Assembly (NCBI RefSeq): GCF_029278605.1
Contig: NZ_CP119572.1
Span: forward strand, 496,001-560,000
Length of the DNA: 64,000 bases
Source of the DNA: Cupriavidus sp. WKF15
GTDB taxonomy: Bacteria > Pseudomonadota > Gammaproteobacteria > Burkholderiales > Burkholderiaceae
Direction: 5' to 3'
Part shown: positions 7,786-17,407 of the stretch, in pieces
Numbering within the stretch: position 1 is the stretch's first letter
How the letters are laid out: every line of letters starts with the position of its first letter
The notes under the pieces: model-generated
Told to the model about the DNA's origin: nothing
The model's database searches: none
What the model saw: the letters and a program-made list of their open reading frames with translations, nothing else
Position numbers and translations under genes: made by a program

Positions 7786-8685
7786 ATGAAATTTGCCAAG
7801 TTGGCTTCCCTGATGATGGCTGCTGGCCTGGTGTGCGGTTCCGCGCAGGCAGCCGAGCCACTGACGGGCACGCTGAAGAAGATCAAAGACACCGGTGTGA
7901 TTACGCTTGGCGTGCGCGATTCCTCGATCCCGTTCAACTACAACCTGGGCGGTGTGCGTCAGGTCGGTTATTCCTACGACATCAACATGAAGATCGTGGA
8001 AGCCGTCAAGGACCAGCTCAAGATGCCCAACCTGCAGGTGAAGGAAATCCCGATCACTTCGCAGAACCGCATCACGCTGCTGCAGAACGGTACGATCGAC
8101 ATCGAATGCGGCTCGACCACGAACAACCTGGAGCGCCAGAAGCAGGCTTCGTTCACCACCAGCATCTTCATCATCGGCACGCGCATCATGGTGAAGAAGG
8201 ATGGCGGCATCAAGGACTGGGCTGACCTGAAGGGCAAGAACGTCGTGACCACCGCCGGCACCACGTCCGAGCGCCTGCTGCGCAAGATGAACGATGACCA
8301 GAAGCTGGGCATGAACATCATCAGCACCAAGGACCACGGCCAGTCGTTCCTGACGCTGGAATCCGGCCGGGCCGTGGCGTTCATGATGGACGACGCGCTG
8401 CTCTACGGCGAGCGCGCCAAGGCCAAGAATCCCGCGGACTGGATCGTGGTCGGCAAGCCGCAATCGCGTGAGTCGTACGGCTGCATGATCCGCAAGGACG
8501 ATGCGCCGTTCAAGAAGCTGTCCGACACGGTCATCACCGGCCTGATGAAGGACGGCACGATCAACACGATGTATACCAAGTGGTTCATGCAGCCGGTTCC
8601 CCCGAAGGGCCTGAACCTGGACTTCCCGCTGTCGGACGACATGAAGGCGCTGTTCAAGAACCCGAACGACAAGGCGCTCGACTGA
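7786..8685 (+). CDS. gltI: Glutamate/aspartate ABC transporter substrate-binding protein
   Basis: A 299-residue periplasmic binding protein. I start it at the ATG at 7786 because AAGGAG lies 5 bases upstream and the protein then begins with a clear signal peptide (MKFAKLASLMMAAGLVCGSA, cleaved after AQA). The open frame extends 29 codons further up without a signal. The mature part has family-3 solute-binding features: GVITLGVRDSSIPFNYN, QVGYSYDINMKIVEAV and IECGSTTNNLERQK. It delivers glutamate and aspartate to GltJKL in the inner membrane. It is first in the operon, and a hairpin after it may raise its level over the membrane components. Confidence 0.95.
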   Translation: MKFAKLASLMMAAGLVCGSAQAAEPLTGTLKKIKDTGVITLGVRDSSIPFNYNLGGVRQVGYSYDINMKIVEAVKDQLKMPNLQVKEIPITSQNRITLLQNGTIDIECGSTTNNLERQKQASFTTSIFIIGTRIMVKKDGGIKDWADLKGKNVVTTAGTTSERLLRKMNDDQKLGMNIISTKDHGQSFLTLESGRAVAFMMDDALLYGERAKAKNPADWIVVGKPQSRESYGCMIRKDDAPFKKLSDTVITGLMKDGTINTMYTKWFMQPVPPKGLNLDFPLSDDMKALFKNPNDKALD

Positions 8686-8705
8686 CCTGACAAATACAGG
8701 CGTGC

Positions 8706-8737
8706 GAAACGGAAGGCATGTCCTTCCGTTTCTTTTT
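8706..8737 (+). terminator. Attenuating hairpin between gltI and gltJ
   Basis: Perfect 11-base arms GAAACGGAAGG and CCTTCCGTTTC with a 5-base loop, followed by TTTTT. It lies inside the operon, 21 bases after the gltI stop and just before gltJ. It is expected to stop part of the transcripts or protect the gltI message, giving excess binding protein. Confidence 0.75.
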
Positions 8738-8748
8738 GAGGACGCATC

Positions 8749-9477
8749 ATGAACTACAGCTGGCACTGGGGAGTTTTCCTCGAACAGGCCGCCCAGAACG
8801 AGACCTACCTGGACTGGATGATTTCCGGCCTGAAGGTAACGGTCGCGCTCGGGCTCTCGTCCTGGGTCATTGCCCTGATCATCGGCTCCGTGCTCGGCGT
8901 GCTGCGCACCGTGCCAAACAAATGGCTGTCGGGCTTTGCCGCGGCCTATGTCGAGATCTTCCGCAACATTCCGCTGCTGGTGCAGCTGTTCATCTGGTAT
9001 TTCGTCGGTCCCGAGCTGCTGCCCGGCGGCGACGCGATCAAGCAGATGAACCCGTTCACCCAGCAGTTCCTGGCAGCCATGCTCTGCCTGGGCACCTTCA
9101 CCGCGGCCCGGGTCTGCGAGCAGGTGCGTTCGGGCATCAATTCGCTGCCGCGCGGCCAGAAGAACGCCGGCCTGGCGATGGGTTTCACGCTGCCGCAGAC
9201 CTATCGCTTCGTGCTGCTGCCGATGGCGTTCCGCGTCATCGTGCCGCCGCTGACTTCCGAATTCCTGAACATCTTCAAGAACTCGGCGGTGGCGTCGACG
9301 ATCGGCCTGCTCGAGCTGGCGGCGCAGGGCCGGCAACTGGTGGACTACACCGCGCGCCCGTATGAGTCGTTCATCGCGGTGACCGTGATGTACGCGCTCA
9401 TCAATATCGTCGTCATGCTGGTCATGCGCTGGGTCGAGGGCCGCACCCGCGTGCCCGGTTTCATCGGCAGCAAGTAA
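8749..9477 (+). CDS. gltJ: Glutamate/aspartate ABC transporter permease
   Basis: A 242-residue inner-membrane permease of the His/Glu/Gln type with about five membrane helices. The start follows TGAGGACGCATC. It opens with MNYSWHWGVFLEQAA, the usual start of GltJ. The EAA-type loop contacting the ATPase is visible in AGLAMGFTLPQTYRFVLLPM (residues about 143-162). It pairs with GltK as the second permease subunit. The gltK start is 9 bases after its stop, so translation is probably linked. Confidence 0.94.
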   Translation: MNYSWHWGVFLEQAAQNETYLDWMISGLKVTVALGLSSWVIALIIGSVLGVLRTVPNKWLSGFAAAYVEIFRNIPLLVQLFIWYFVGPELLPGGDAIKQMNPFTQQFLAAMLCLGTFTAARVCEQVRSGINSLPRGQKNAGLAMGFTLPQTYRFVLLPMAFRVIVPPLTSEFLNIFKNSAVASTIGLLELAAQGRQLVDYTARPYESFIAVTVMYALINIVVMLVMRWVEGRTRVPGFIGSK

Positions 9478-9486
9478 GGGGGCGCC

Positions 9487-10166
9487 ATGGCATACGAATT
9501 CGATTTCAGCTCCATCACCCCCGCCACGCTCGATGTGCTGGGCGAGGGCATGCTGGTCTCGCTCAAGATCACCGTTACGGCCATTGTGGTGGGCATCGTC
9601 TGGGGCACCATCCTGGCGATGATGCGCCTGTCGTCCGTCAAGCCGCTCAACTGGTTCGCGCAGGGGTACGTGACCATCTTCCGCTCCATCCCGCTGGTGA
9701 TGGTGCTGCTGTGGTTCTTCCTGATCATCCCGCAGGTGCTGCAGAACATCTTCAACCTGTCGCCTGCATCGGACCTGCGCATGACCTCGGCGCTGGTGGC
9801 GTTCTCGCTGTTCGAGGCGGCCTACTATTCCGAGATCATCCGGGCGGGGATCCAGAGCGTGTCGCGCGGGCAGATGTTCGCCGCGCAGGCGCTGGGCATG
9901 ACCTACGGGCAGACCATGAAGCTGGTGATCCTGCCGCAGGCGTTCCGCAACATGGTGCCGCTGCTGCTGACGCAGGGCATCATCCTGTTCCAGGATACGT
10001 CGCTGGTCTATGTGAGCGCGCTGGCCGACTTCTTTGGCCAGGCCTACGGCGTGGGCGAACGTGATGGCCGCATCGTGGAAATGCTGCTGTTCGCCGGCTT
10101 CGTGTATTTTGTTATCTGCTACTCCGTTTCGCTGATGGTCAAGCGTTACCAGAAAAAGGTGGCCCT

Positions 10167-10170
<4 letters not shown>
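9487..10170 (+). CDS. gltK: Glutamate/aspartate ABC transporter permease
   Basis: A 227-residue permease with five predicted helices and the EAA loop [20 protein letters not shown] (residues about 137-156). It forms the membrane channel together with GltJ. AAGGGGGCGCC just before the ATG provides the ribosome site. Its TGA overlaps the gltL ATG (ATGA at 10167-10170), showing translational coupling with the ATPase. Confidence 0.94.
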
Positions 10171-10901
<731 letters not shown>

Positions 10902-10925
10902 AGCGCGCAGCGCGCCGCTACATGG

Positions 10926-10958
10926 AAAAAAGGGACGCCACGGCGTCCCTTTTTTTTC
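10926..10958. terminator. Bidirectional terminator after gltL
   Basis: AAAAAAGGGACGCC pairs perfectly with GGCGTCCCTTTTTT with a 2-base centre. The T-run on the plus strand serves gltL, and the A-run makes a T-run on the minus strand for the convergent amidotransferase gene. Confidence 0.9.
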
Positions 10959-10975
10959 GGCTGACGCGTCCGGGG

Positions 10976-11806
10976 TCAGGTGCAGGCCGTATTGGCCGCG
11001 TTCTTGGCCTGTACTTCCGGCGGGATCGGCACCGACAGCGTCATCTCCGGGCGTCCGTCGATGAACATGATCAGCTCGCCCGGTTCAAAGGGTGTCCAGG
11101 TCTCGTTGTCGGTCAGGGGCTGGGTGGCGATCACCGCGACCCGGTCGTCCGGCGTGGTGACCTGGGCAAAGTCGATCGACAGGTCGGCGTCGATCAGGTG
11201 CGCGGTCGAGAACGGCCACTGCCGCACGATGTAGTACAGCCGCGTCGAGCAGTGCGCGAACAGCGCCTGTCCGTTGCACAGCAGGTAATTGAATACGCCG
11301 TGCGTGGTGATGTCGCGCGTGATGTCCGCCAGCGCATGGCACAGCTCGTTCAGCGGCGGCTGCGAGCCCGGGAAGCGCTTGCGCAGCCCCTGCATCAGCG
11401 TGCAGAAGGCGAGTTCGCTGTCGGTGTCGCCCACGGGCTGGTAGACGCCGGACAGGAACGGCGCGAAGTCCAGCAGGTCGCCGTTGTGCGCGAAGATCCA
11501 GTGCCGCCCCCACAGCTCGCGCATGAACGGGTGGCAGTTCTCCAGCAGCACCGTTCCCTGCGTGGCCTTGCGGATGTGCGAAATGACGTTCTTGGACTTG
11601 ATCGGGTAGCGCTTGATCAGGTCCGCGACGGGCGATGTGCCGGCCGACTGGTTATCGATGAAGAGCCGGCAGGCCTTGTCTTCGAAGAAGGCCACGCCGA
11701 AGCCGTCAGCGTGGTGGTCGGTCAGGCCGCCGCGGGCGGCGAAACCGGTGAAGGAGAACGTCACGTCGGTCGGCGTGGCGCAGTTCATGCCTAGCAGCTG
11801 GCACAT
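10976..11806 (-). CDS. Class II glutamine amidotransferase (YafJ-like)
   Basis: A 276-residue stand-alone Ntn-type glutaminase domain. The start is set at the ATG of MCQLLGMNC because the mature catalytic nucleophile is Cys2, as in this family; the longer upstream frame has no support. Further motifs are GGLTDHHADGFGVAFFEDKA, ISHIRKATQGTVLLENCHPF and WIFAHNGDLLDF, which form the glutamine-binding site. No synthetase or isomerase domain is attached, so the ammonia acceptor is unknown. YafJ-type proteins have no firmly known role. The gene is divergent from the tartrate dehydrogenase gene across 132 bases. Confidence 0.9.
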   Translation of the reverse strand: MCQLLGMNCATPTDVTFSFTGFAARGGLTDHHADGFGVAFFEDKACRLFIDNQSAGTSPVADLIKRYPIKSKNVISHIRKATQGTVLLENCHPFMRELWGRHWIFAHNGDLLDFAPFLSGVYQPVGDTDSELAFCTLMQGLRKRFPGSQPPLNELCHALADITRDITTHGVFNYLLCNGQALFAHCSTRLYYIVRQWPFSTAHLIDADLSIDFAQVTTPDDRVAVIATQPLTDNETWTPFEPGELIMFIDGRPEMTLSVPIPPEVQAKNAANTACT

Positions 11807-11938
11807 GGCGGGGCACCGGGTCGGCAGGGGGCTGCCGCTTTGCAATAGAATGCATACATTATCACGCGCGCCCGGGCCGCTGCCAAGCGCATGCGCCGTG
11901 GCGCCTCCGGCCATCCCGCATCACCGTTCCCGACTGCT

Positions 11939-13012
11939 ATGAGCCAATACAAGATTGCCGTGATTCCTGGAGACGGAATCGGCACGGAAGTCATGCCTGA
12001 AGGCATCCGCGTCATGGACGCCGCCGCGCGCAAGTTCGGCATCGATTTCCAGTGGGACCACTTCGATTTTTCCAGCTGCGACTACTACGCCCGCCACGGC
12101 AAGATGCTGCCGGACGACTGGTTCGACACGCTGGTGAAGTACGACGCTATCTACTTTGGTGCGGTGGGATGGCCCGATGCCGTGCCCGACCACGTGTCGC
12201 TGTGGGGGTCGCTGCTGCAGTTCCGCCGTTCCTTTGACCAGTATGTGAACCTGCGGCCGGTACGGTTGATGCCCGGCATCAAGAGCCCGCTGGCCGACCG
12301 CAAGCCCGGCGATATCGATTTCTACGTCGTGCGCGAGAACACCGAGGGCGAGTACTCGAGCATCGGCGGCCGCATGTTCCCGAATACCGAGCGCGAGATC
12401 GTGATGCAGGAAACGGTGATGAGCCGGGTCGGAGTCGACCGCATCCTGAAGTTCGCATTCGAGCTGGCGAAGAAGCGCCCGAAACAGCACCTGACCTCGG
12501 CCACGAAGTCCAATGGCATCTCGATCACGATGCCTTACTGGGACGAGCGCGTGGAGGCGATGGCGGCGAACTACCCCGGCCTGAAGGTCGACAAGTACCA
12601 CATCGACATCCTGACCGCGCATTTCGTCCAGCATCCCGACTGGTTCGACGTGGTGGTGGCGAGCAACCTGTTCGGCGACATCCTGTCCGACCTCGGCCCG
12701 GCGTGTACCGGCACCATCGGCATCGCGCCGTCCGGCAATATCAATCCGGACCGCACGTATCCGAGCCTGTTCGAGCCGGTGCATGGTTCCGCGCCGGACA
12801 TTGCCGGACGCGGCGTGGCCAACCCGATCGGCCAGATCTGGTGTGGCGCCATGATGCTGGAGCACCTCGGCCACGACGAGGCCGGCGCGGCGGTGCTGGG
12901 TGCGATCGAGAAGGTGCTGTCCGCAGGCCCCGAGCACGCGCCGCTGACGCGCGACATCGGCGGCAAGGCGGGTACCGGGGACCTGGGCCGCGCGATCGCG
13001 GAGGCACTGTGA
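11939..13012 (+). CDS. ttuC: Tartrate/D-malate dehydrogenase
   Basis: A 357-residue enzyme of the isocitrate/isopropylmalate dehydrogenase family, tartrate dehydrogenase/decarboxylase branch. It is NAD-dependent and cytoplasmic, and needs a divalent metal. I start at MSQYKIAVIPGDGIGTEV (ATG 11939) because this is the family's N-terminus. Visible motifs are YFGAVGWPD, LRPVRLMPGIKSPL (Arg for substrate), VVRENTEGEYSSIGG, the metal-binding Asp region NLFGDILSDLG, and LFEPVHGSAPDIAG at the cofactor site. D-malate is also a common substrate. The stop overlaps the GTG start of the glycerate kinase gene, so the two form an operon that fits tartrate use. Confidence 0.92.
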   Translation: MSQYKIAVIPGDGIGTEVMPEGIRVMDAAARKFGIDFQWDHFDFSSCDYYARHGKMLPDDWFDTLVKYDAIYFGAVGWPDAVPDHVSLWGSLLQFRRSFDQYVNLRPVRLMPGIKSPLADRKPGDIDFYVVRENTEGEYSSIGGRMFPNTEREIVMQETVMSRVGVDRILKFAFELAKKRPKQHLTSATKSNGISITMPYWDERVEAMAANYPGLKVDKYHIDILTAHFVQHPDWFDVVVASNLFGDILSDLGPACTGTIGIAPSGNINPDRTYPSLFEPVHGSAPDIAGRGVANPIGQIWCGAMMLEHLGHDEAGAAVLGAIEKVLSAGPEHAPLTRDIGGKAGTGDLGRAIAEAL

Positions 13013-14322
13013 GCGCGGCGGGCGGTTTCGCGGGCGATCCGCGCGCGCTGCTGCTGGAGACCTTCCAGGCTGCAGTGGCGGCGGCGGATCCGCTGAAGAT
13101 CGTCGCGGGGCACTTGCCGCCGCCGCAGACGGGCGGGCGCACGCTGGTCGTGGGCGCGGGCAAGGCGGCGGCATCGATGGCGCTGGCGGTAGAGCAGGCC
13201 TACGCCGGCAAGGCACGGATCGAAGGACTGGTGGTCACTCGCTATGCGCATGGCCTGCCGACCGGGCACGTGCGCGTGATCGAGGCCGGGCATCCGGTGC
13301 CGGACGAAGCCGGCGAGCAGGCCGCGGCCGAGATCCTGGCCCGCGTGTCCGCGCTGACACCGCAGGACCGCCTGCTGGTGCTGGTGTCCGGCGGGGGCTC
13401 CAGCCTGCTGTCGTTGCCGGCCGAAGGCATCCCGATGGCCGACCTCAAGGCCACGACGAAGGAACTGCTGCGCTGTGGTGCGCCGATCACCGAGATGAAT
13501 ATCGTGCGCAAGCACATCTCGCGCATCCAGGGCGGGCGGCTCGCGCAGGCCAGCCAGGCGCCGGTAACGACGCTGATCGTATCCGACGTGGCTGGCGATG
13601 ATCCCAGCGCGATTGCGTCAGGACCGACCGTGGCGGACCCGAGCACGTTTGCCGATGCGCTCGATATCCTGCGGCGCTATGGCGCCACCGTCCCGGCAAG
13701 CGTGCAGTCGCGCCTGGAACGCGGCGCTCGCGGCGAGGTGCCGGAAACGCCCAAGCCCGGCGATCCGCTGTTCGCGCGCGTCGACAACTTTATGATTGCA
13801 ACCGCACACGGCAGCCTGCTGGCCGCCGCGGCGCTGTTCCGCGAGCGCGGCATCACCCCGGTGATCCTCGGCGACACGGTGACGGGCGAGGCCCAGGAGG
13901 CCGCGCGCGTCTATGCCGCGCTGGTGCGCGAGATTCGCGCGTACAATGCGCCGTTCGCCGCGCCGGTGGCGCTGGTCTCGGGCGGTGAATGCACCGTCAC
14001 ATTGCCGGCCGGCGGCGGCAGCGGCAAGGCGAGGGGCGGGCGTTGTTCGGAATTCCTGCTGTCGCTGGCCATCGAACTGGCAGGCATGGAGGGCGTGCAT
14101 GCCATCGCGGCCGATACCGACGGCATCGACGGTTCGGAGGACAATGCGGGTGCGCTCGCGGACCCGACCACGCTGGCGCGTGCCGAGGCGGCCGGCGTGC
14201 CGGCGCGGCGCCAGCTCGACAAGCATGACGCCTGGGGCCTGTTCGATGCCATCGGCGACCTGGTCGTGACCGGCCCGACGCGCACCAATGTGAACGATTA
14301 CCGCGCCATCCTGATTCTCTAA
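13009..14322 (+). CDS. ttuD: Glycerate 2-kinase / hydroxypyruvate reductase (MOFRL family)
   Basis: A 437-residue DUF4147-MOFRL protein. The start is the GTG at 13009, overlapping the ttuC stop by 4 bases; the frame runs upstream only as antisense-like extension. Motifs include LVVGAGKAAASMALAVEQ, LVLVSGGGSSLLSLPAEG and, in the C-terminal MOFRL domain, GKARGGRCSEFLLSLA and ADTDGIDGSEDNAGA. Members were named TtuD (hydroxypyruvate reductase) in tartrate clusters, but those tested biochemically often phosphorylate glycerate at position 2 (GckA). With ttuC just upstream, tartrate to glycerate to 2-phosphoglycerate is the likely path. The product is cytoplasmic. Confidence 0.9.
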   Translation: MSAAGGFAGDPRALLLETFQAAVAAADPLKIVAGHLPPPQTGGRTLVVGAGKAAASMALAVEQAYAGKARIEGLVVTRYAHGLPTGHVRVIEAGHPVPDEAGEQAAAEILARVSALTPQDRLLVLVSGGGSSLLSLPAEGIPMADLKATTKELLRCGAPITEMNIVRKHISRIQGGRLAQASQAPVTTLIVSDVAGDDPSAIASGPTVADPSTFADALDILRRYGATVPASVQSRLERGARGEVPETPKPGDPLFARVDNFMIATAHGSLLAAAALFRERGITPVILGDTVTGEAQEAARVYAALVREIRAYNAPFAAPVALVSGGECTVTLPAGGGSGKARGGRCSEFLLSLAIELAGMEGVHAIAADTDGIDGSEDNAGALADPTTLARAEAAGVPARRQLDKHDAWGLFDAIGDLVVTGPTRTNVNDYRAILIL

Positions 14323-14367
14323 CTTCCAGACCGCCTGCCGCGCTTGCGGCGGCAGGCCCAGCAAGCC

Positions 14368-15402
14368 ATGACCCAGAAGCTCACCATTACCCGCCCGGAC
14401 GACTGGCACCTGCACCTGCGCGACGGCGCGGCGCTGGCAGCCGTGCTGCCCGACACGGCGCGCCAGTTCGGCCGCGCCATCATCATGCCGAATCTGAAGC
14501 CGCCCGTGACCACGGTGGAACAGGCACAGGCCTACCGCGCCCGCATCCTGGCCGCGCTGCCGGCCGGCATGAGCTTCGAGCCGCTGATGACGCTGTACCT
14601 GACCGACAACACCGCTGCCGAGGAAATCGTCGCGGCCAAGGCGAGCGGCTTCGTGCATGGCGTCAAGCTGTATCCGGCCGGCGCCACCACCAACAGCGAT
14701 GCCGGCGTGACCGACATCCGCCGCTGCTCGGCCGCGCTCGAGGCGATGCAGCGCGTGGGCCTGCCGCTGCAGGTGCACGGCGAAGTGACCGATGGCGACA
14801 TCGACATCTTCGACCGCGAAGCCGTCTTCATCGACCGCGTCATGACGCCGCTGCGCCGCGACTTCCCGGAACTGAAGGTGGTGTTCGAGCACATCACGAC
14901 CAAGGATGCGGCCCAGTACGTGCGCGATGCCAGCGGCCCGGTGGGCGCCACCATCACGGCGCACCACCTGCTGTACAACCGCAACGCGATCTTCACCGGC
15001 GGCATCCGCCCGCACTACTATTGCCTGCCGGTGCTCAAGCGCGAGATCCACCGCGAGGCGCTGGTCGCCGCGGCAACGTCCGGCAGCGACCGCTTCTTCC
15101 TGGGCACCGACAGCGCCCCGCACGCACGCGGCCTGAAGGAACATGCCTGCGGCTGCGCCGGCTGCTACACCGCGCTGCACGCGATGGAACTCTATGCCGA
15201 GGCATTCGACGCCGCCGGCGCGCTCGACAAGCTCGAGGCGTTCGCAAGTTTCAACGGTCCCGCGTTCTACGGCCTGCCGCGCAATGCCGGCACCCTGACG
15301 CTGGAGCGCGAAGACTGGCAATTGCCGGCCGAGCTGCCCTACGGCGATGCCACGCTGGTGCCGCTGCGCGCCGGTGAAACGCTGCGCTGGAAGGCGCGCT
15401 GA
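14368..15402 (+). CDS. pyrC: Dihydroorotase
   Basis: A 344-residue class II dihydroorotase, making dihydroorotate in pyrimidine synthesis. The ATG at 14368 is chosen because the protein then begins [19 protein letters not shown], as in other members. Zinc ligands are visible: H-x-H in WHLHLRD, the carboxylated Lys in GVKLYPAG, His in VFEHITT and in [12 protein letters not shown], and Asp in [11 protein letters not shown] hairpin of complementary 8-base arms (ACCGCCTGCCGCGCTTGCGGCGGCAGG, short segments only) precedes the start and may affect translation. A DUF3025 gene follows after 11 bases. Confidence 0.95.
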   Translation: MTQKLTITRPDDWHLHLRDGAALAAVLPDTARQFGRAIIMPNLKPPVTTVEQAQAYRARILAALPAGMSFEPLMTLYLTDNTAAEEIVAAKASGFVHGVKLYPAGATTNSDAGVTDIRRCSAALEAMQRVGLPLQVHGEVTDGDIDIFDREAVFIDRVMTPLRRDFPELKVVFEHITTKDAAQYVRDASGPVGATITAHHLLYNRNAIFTGGIRPHYYCLPVLKREIHREALVAAATSGSDRFFLGTDSAPHARGLKEHACGCAGCYTALHAMELYAEAFDAAGALDKLEAFASFNGPAFYGLPRNAGTLTLEREDWQLPAELPYGDATLVPLRAGETLRWKAR

Positions 15403-15413
15403 AGCGCAGGGCA

Positions 15414-16256
15414 TTGACGGCAGTCCCATCGGCGGCGAACCAGGCGTTCGCCGCTTCTCTTTCGGCGATCGACTGGACACGCCCGTGGTTCCGGCCCTTT
15501 GCAGCCGTCGGCGCGGGCCTTGTCACGGCGGTGGCGGATGGCACCGCCTTGCACGCGTGCCTGAACGCGCAGGCTGCCCGGGCAGGGTTGTGTAATATCC
15601 GGGGCCTGCCGCTGAATTTCGTCACGCAAGCGGAGTTGCCCGCCGGTGTCGCCTACGAGGCCCATATCCACGCCACCGGTGCGGTGCCGACCCGCGACAA
15701 TCTCCACGATTTCTTCAATGCGCTGATCTGGCTGCATTTCCCGCGGGTCAAGGCCCGGCTTAACGCGATCCAGGCCGAGGTGATCGGGCGCACAGGCGTT
15801 CAGGCTGGCCGAGGCGGCGTGCGTGATGCCGCAACGCTGTTCGACGAGAACGCCGTGCTGTTCCTGAGCGCCGACGCCAGCCTGGAGGCAGTGCTGCGCG
15901 GGTTTGGATGGCAGGAGCTGTTTATCCGGCGTCGCCAGGACTGGGACAGCCTGTGCCTGGTGGTGCCATTCGGCCACGCGCTGCTGGAAAAGCTGGTGAA
16001 TCCATACAAGTCCCTCACGGCCCATGCGTGGCCGCTGGCGCTGCCGCCCTTGTCAGCCGGATTGCCGATGCTCGACGTGGCAGCGACCGCCTCATTGCGG
16101 GCTGCCGCCGATGCCGGCACGCTGCGCGGCGGGCGCAGCTTCGCGCCGTTGCCCGTCATGGGCATTCCCGGCTGGTGCGAGGCCAATGCCGATGCAGCGT
16201 ACTACGCGGACGCGACGGTTTTCCGGCCCGGCCGGCGCCAGCAGCCCGAAGCCTGA
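15414..16256 (+). CDS. DUF3025 domain protein
   Basis: A protein of about 280 residues recognised as DUF3025 from conserved pieces such as AHIHATGAVPTRDNLHDFFNALIW (in two parts), FPRVKARLNAIQ, RDAATLFDENAVLFL and LVVPFGHALLEKLVNPYKSLTAHAW. The family has no known function. The best start is TTG at 15414, 11 bases after pyrC; no ATG lies near, and the first conserved block begins about 60 residues in, so a later start is possible. There is no signal peptide or membrane helix. It probably shares the pyrC transcript. The rnpB gene begins 35 bases after its stop. Confidence 0.8.
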   Translation: MTAVPSAANQAFAASLSAIDWTRPWFRPFAAVGAGLVTAVADGTALHACLNAQAARAGLCNIRGLPLNFVTQAELPAGVAYEAHIHATGAVPTRDNLHDFFNALIWLHFPRVKARLNAIQAEVIGRTGVQAGRGGVRDAATLFDENAVLFLSADASLEAVLRGFGWQELFIRRRQDWDSLCLVVPFGHALLEKLVNPYKSLTAHAWPLALPPLSAGLPMLDVAATASLRAAADAGTLRGGRSFAPLPVMGIPGWCEANADAAYYADATVFRPGRRQQPEA

Positions 16257-16290
16257 CCGACGGCCAGCAATGATGTTAGACTTCGGGCCG

Positions 16291-16630
16291 CAAAGCAGGC
16301 CAGACAATCGCTGCTTGCATCGCAAGGTGCAAGGGGAGGAAAGTCCGGACTCCACAGGGCAGGGTGTTGGCTAACAGCCATCCACGGTGACGTGCGGAAT
16401 AGGGCCACAGAGACGAGTCTTGCCGCCGGGTTCTCCCGGCGGGAAGGGTGAAACGCGGTAACCTCCACCTGGAGCAATCCCAAATAGGCAGGCATCGAGG
16501 CGGCCCGCTGAGCCTGCGGGTAGGGAGCTGGAGCCGGCTGGCAACAGACGGCCTAGAGGAATGGTTGTCACATGCCACGCGCCGCAAGGTGCGGTGGCGT
16601 GCACAGAATCCGGCTTATCGGCCTGCTTTG
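16291..16630 (+). ncRNA. rnpB: RNase P RNA
   Basis: The catalytic RNA that matures tRNA 5' ends. The start shows AAGCAGGCCAGACAATCGCT and the end CGGCTTATCGGCCTGCTTT, whose complementary parts form helix P1. The hallmark GAGGAAAGTCCGGACTCCAC lies near 16336-16355, ACAGAGACGAG near 16407-16417, and GGGTGAAACGCGGTAACCTC near 16446-16465. The later block with GAATGGTTGTCAC and ACAGAATCCGGCTTAT completes the conserved core. Layout is type A, about 340 bases. End positions are estimated from pairing of the ends and may be off by several bases. Confidence 0.95.
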
Positions 16631-16685
16631 CGCTTGTCTTCCTTGTTACCCGGCCAGCATCCGGCTGCCCGGGCATTTGCGCCCG

Positions 16686-17108
16686 TCAGCCTTCGACGAT
16701 CTCCATCGTGTGCGTGATCTCCGCGGTCTTGGCGATCATGATCGATGCCGAGCAGTATTTCTCATGCGACAGCTTGATTGCACGCTCGACCGAGGCCGGG
16801 TTGAGGTTCTTGCCGGTCACCACGAAGTGGAAATTGATGCGGGTGAAGACTTTGGGATCTTCGCTGGCACGTTCGGCTTCGAGCTTCACGCTGCACCCGC
16901 TCACTTCCTGGCGGCCGCGCTTTAGGATCAGGACCACGTCATAGGCGGTGCAGCCGCCGGTACCGAGCAACACCATTTCCATCGGGCGCGGCGCCAGGTT
17001 GTGGCCGCCGCCTTCCGGTGCACCATCCATGGCGACAATGTGCCCGCTGCCCGTCTGGGCGACGAAGCTCATGCCCTCGGCGCCCATCCATGTCACTTTG
17101 CATTCCAT
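16686..17108 (-). CDS. OsmC family protein
   Basis: A 140-residue OsmC-fold protein. The family includes thiol peroxidases (OsmC, Ohr) and YhfA-like proteins of unknown function. It has one Cys in the loop LLGTGGCTAYDVVLILKRGR and a second in QEVSGCSVKLEAERA, the spacing expected for the peroxidatic and resolving pair. It begins MECKVTWMGAEGMSFVAQ, closest in my memory to the YhfA branch, so organic hydroperoxide reductase activity is not certain. GGAACGA precedes the ATG. It is convergent with rnpB and divergent from the small RNA unit and rplM. Confidence 0.88.
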   Translation of the reverse strand: MECKVTWMGAEGMSFVAQTGSGHIVAMDGAPEGGGHNLAPRPMEMVLLGTGGCTAYDVVLILKRGRQEVSGCSVKLEAERASEDPKVFTRINFHFVVTGKNLNPASVERAIKLSHEKYCSASIMIAKTAEITHTMEIVEG

Positions 17109-17373
17109 TTTGTTCGTTCCTGTCGTCTGAGTTGTCTGTTTCCGGTCACAACCGCGTGATCTCGAATCTTGCTTTTTCCAGCATACGACATCGTAAAGTC
17201 TGTTGGTCGGATGCCGATAACCCTCAAAGAACCGAGGGTTTCTTCTAATATGTCAGTTCAATGACAGTCGCATTAGTGTATCAACTGACTGATTTTAAAG
17301 AGGAAAGACAATCTTGCCCTAGGATGCATTGCATCCCGCAATGTGAAATTGCGTTTCGCAGTGCAAATTTCGC
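17109..17373 (+). other. Non-coding spacer with palindromes upstream of the sRNA unit
   Basis: Part of a 739-base gap between the OsmC and rplM starts. No convincing gene is seen. A hairpin AACCCTC/GAGGGTT at about 17219-17240 is followed by T-rich sequence, with no obvious upstream plus-strand gene. From 17322 to 17378 there is a dense set of palindromes: GGATGCA-T-TGCATCC (17322-17336), CGCAAT-N5-ATTGCG (17337-17353), GCG-TTT-CGC (17351-17359) and TGCAA-N7-TTGCA (17362-17378). The last overlaps the -35 box of the promoter at 17374-17401. They look like regulator binding sites for that promoter. Confidence 0.5.
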
Positions 17374-17401
17374 TTGCATCAGGGATTACCCCATGTATAA
17401 T
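17374..17401 (+). promoter_or_regulatory. Strong sigma-70 promoter of the candidate sRNA
   Basis: TTGCAT at 17374-17379 and a perfect TATAAT at 17396-17401 are separated by 16 bases. Start of transcription is expected near 17408. The nearest downstream gene, rplM, has its own promoter, and a terminator lies between, so this promoter appears to serve only the short unit. Confidence 0.7.
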
Positions 17402-17407
17402 TCCAAT

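Noticed and set aside
17219..17246. Terminator-like hairpin suggesting a second small RNA
   Set aside because: The stem is only 7 bp with an 8-base loop and a broken T-run, and no promoter is visible between it and the OsmC start.
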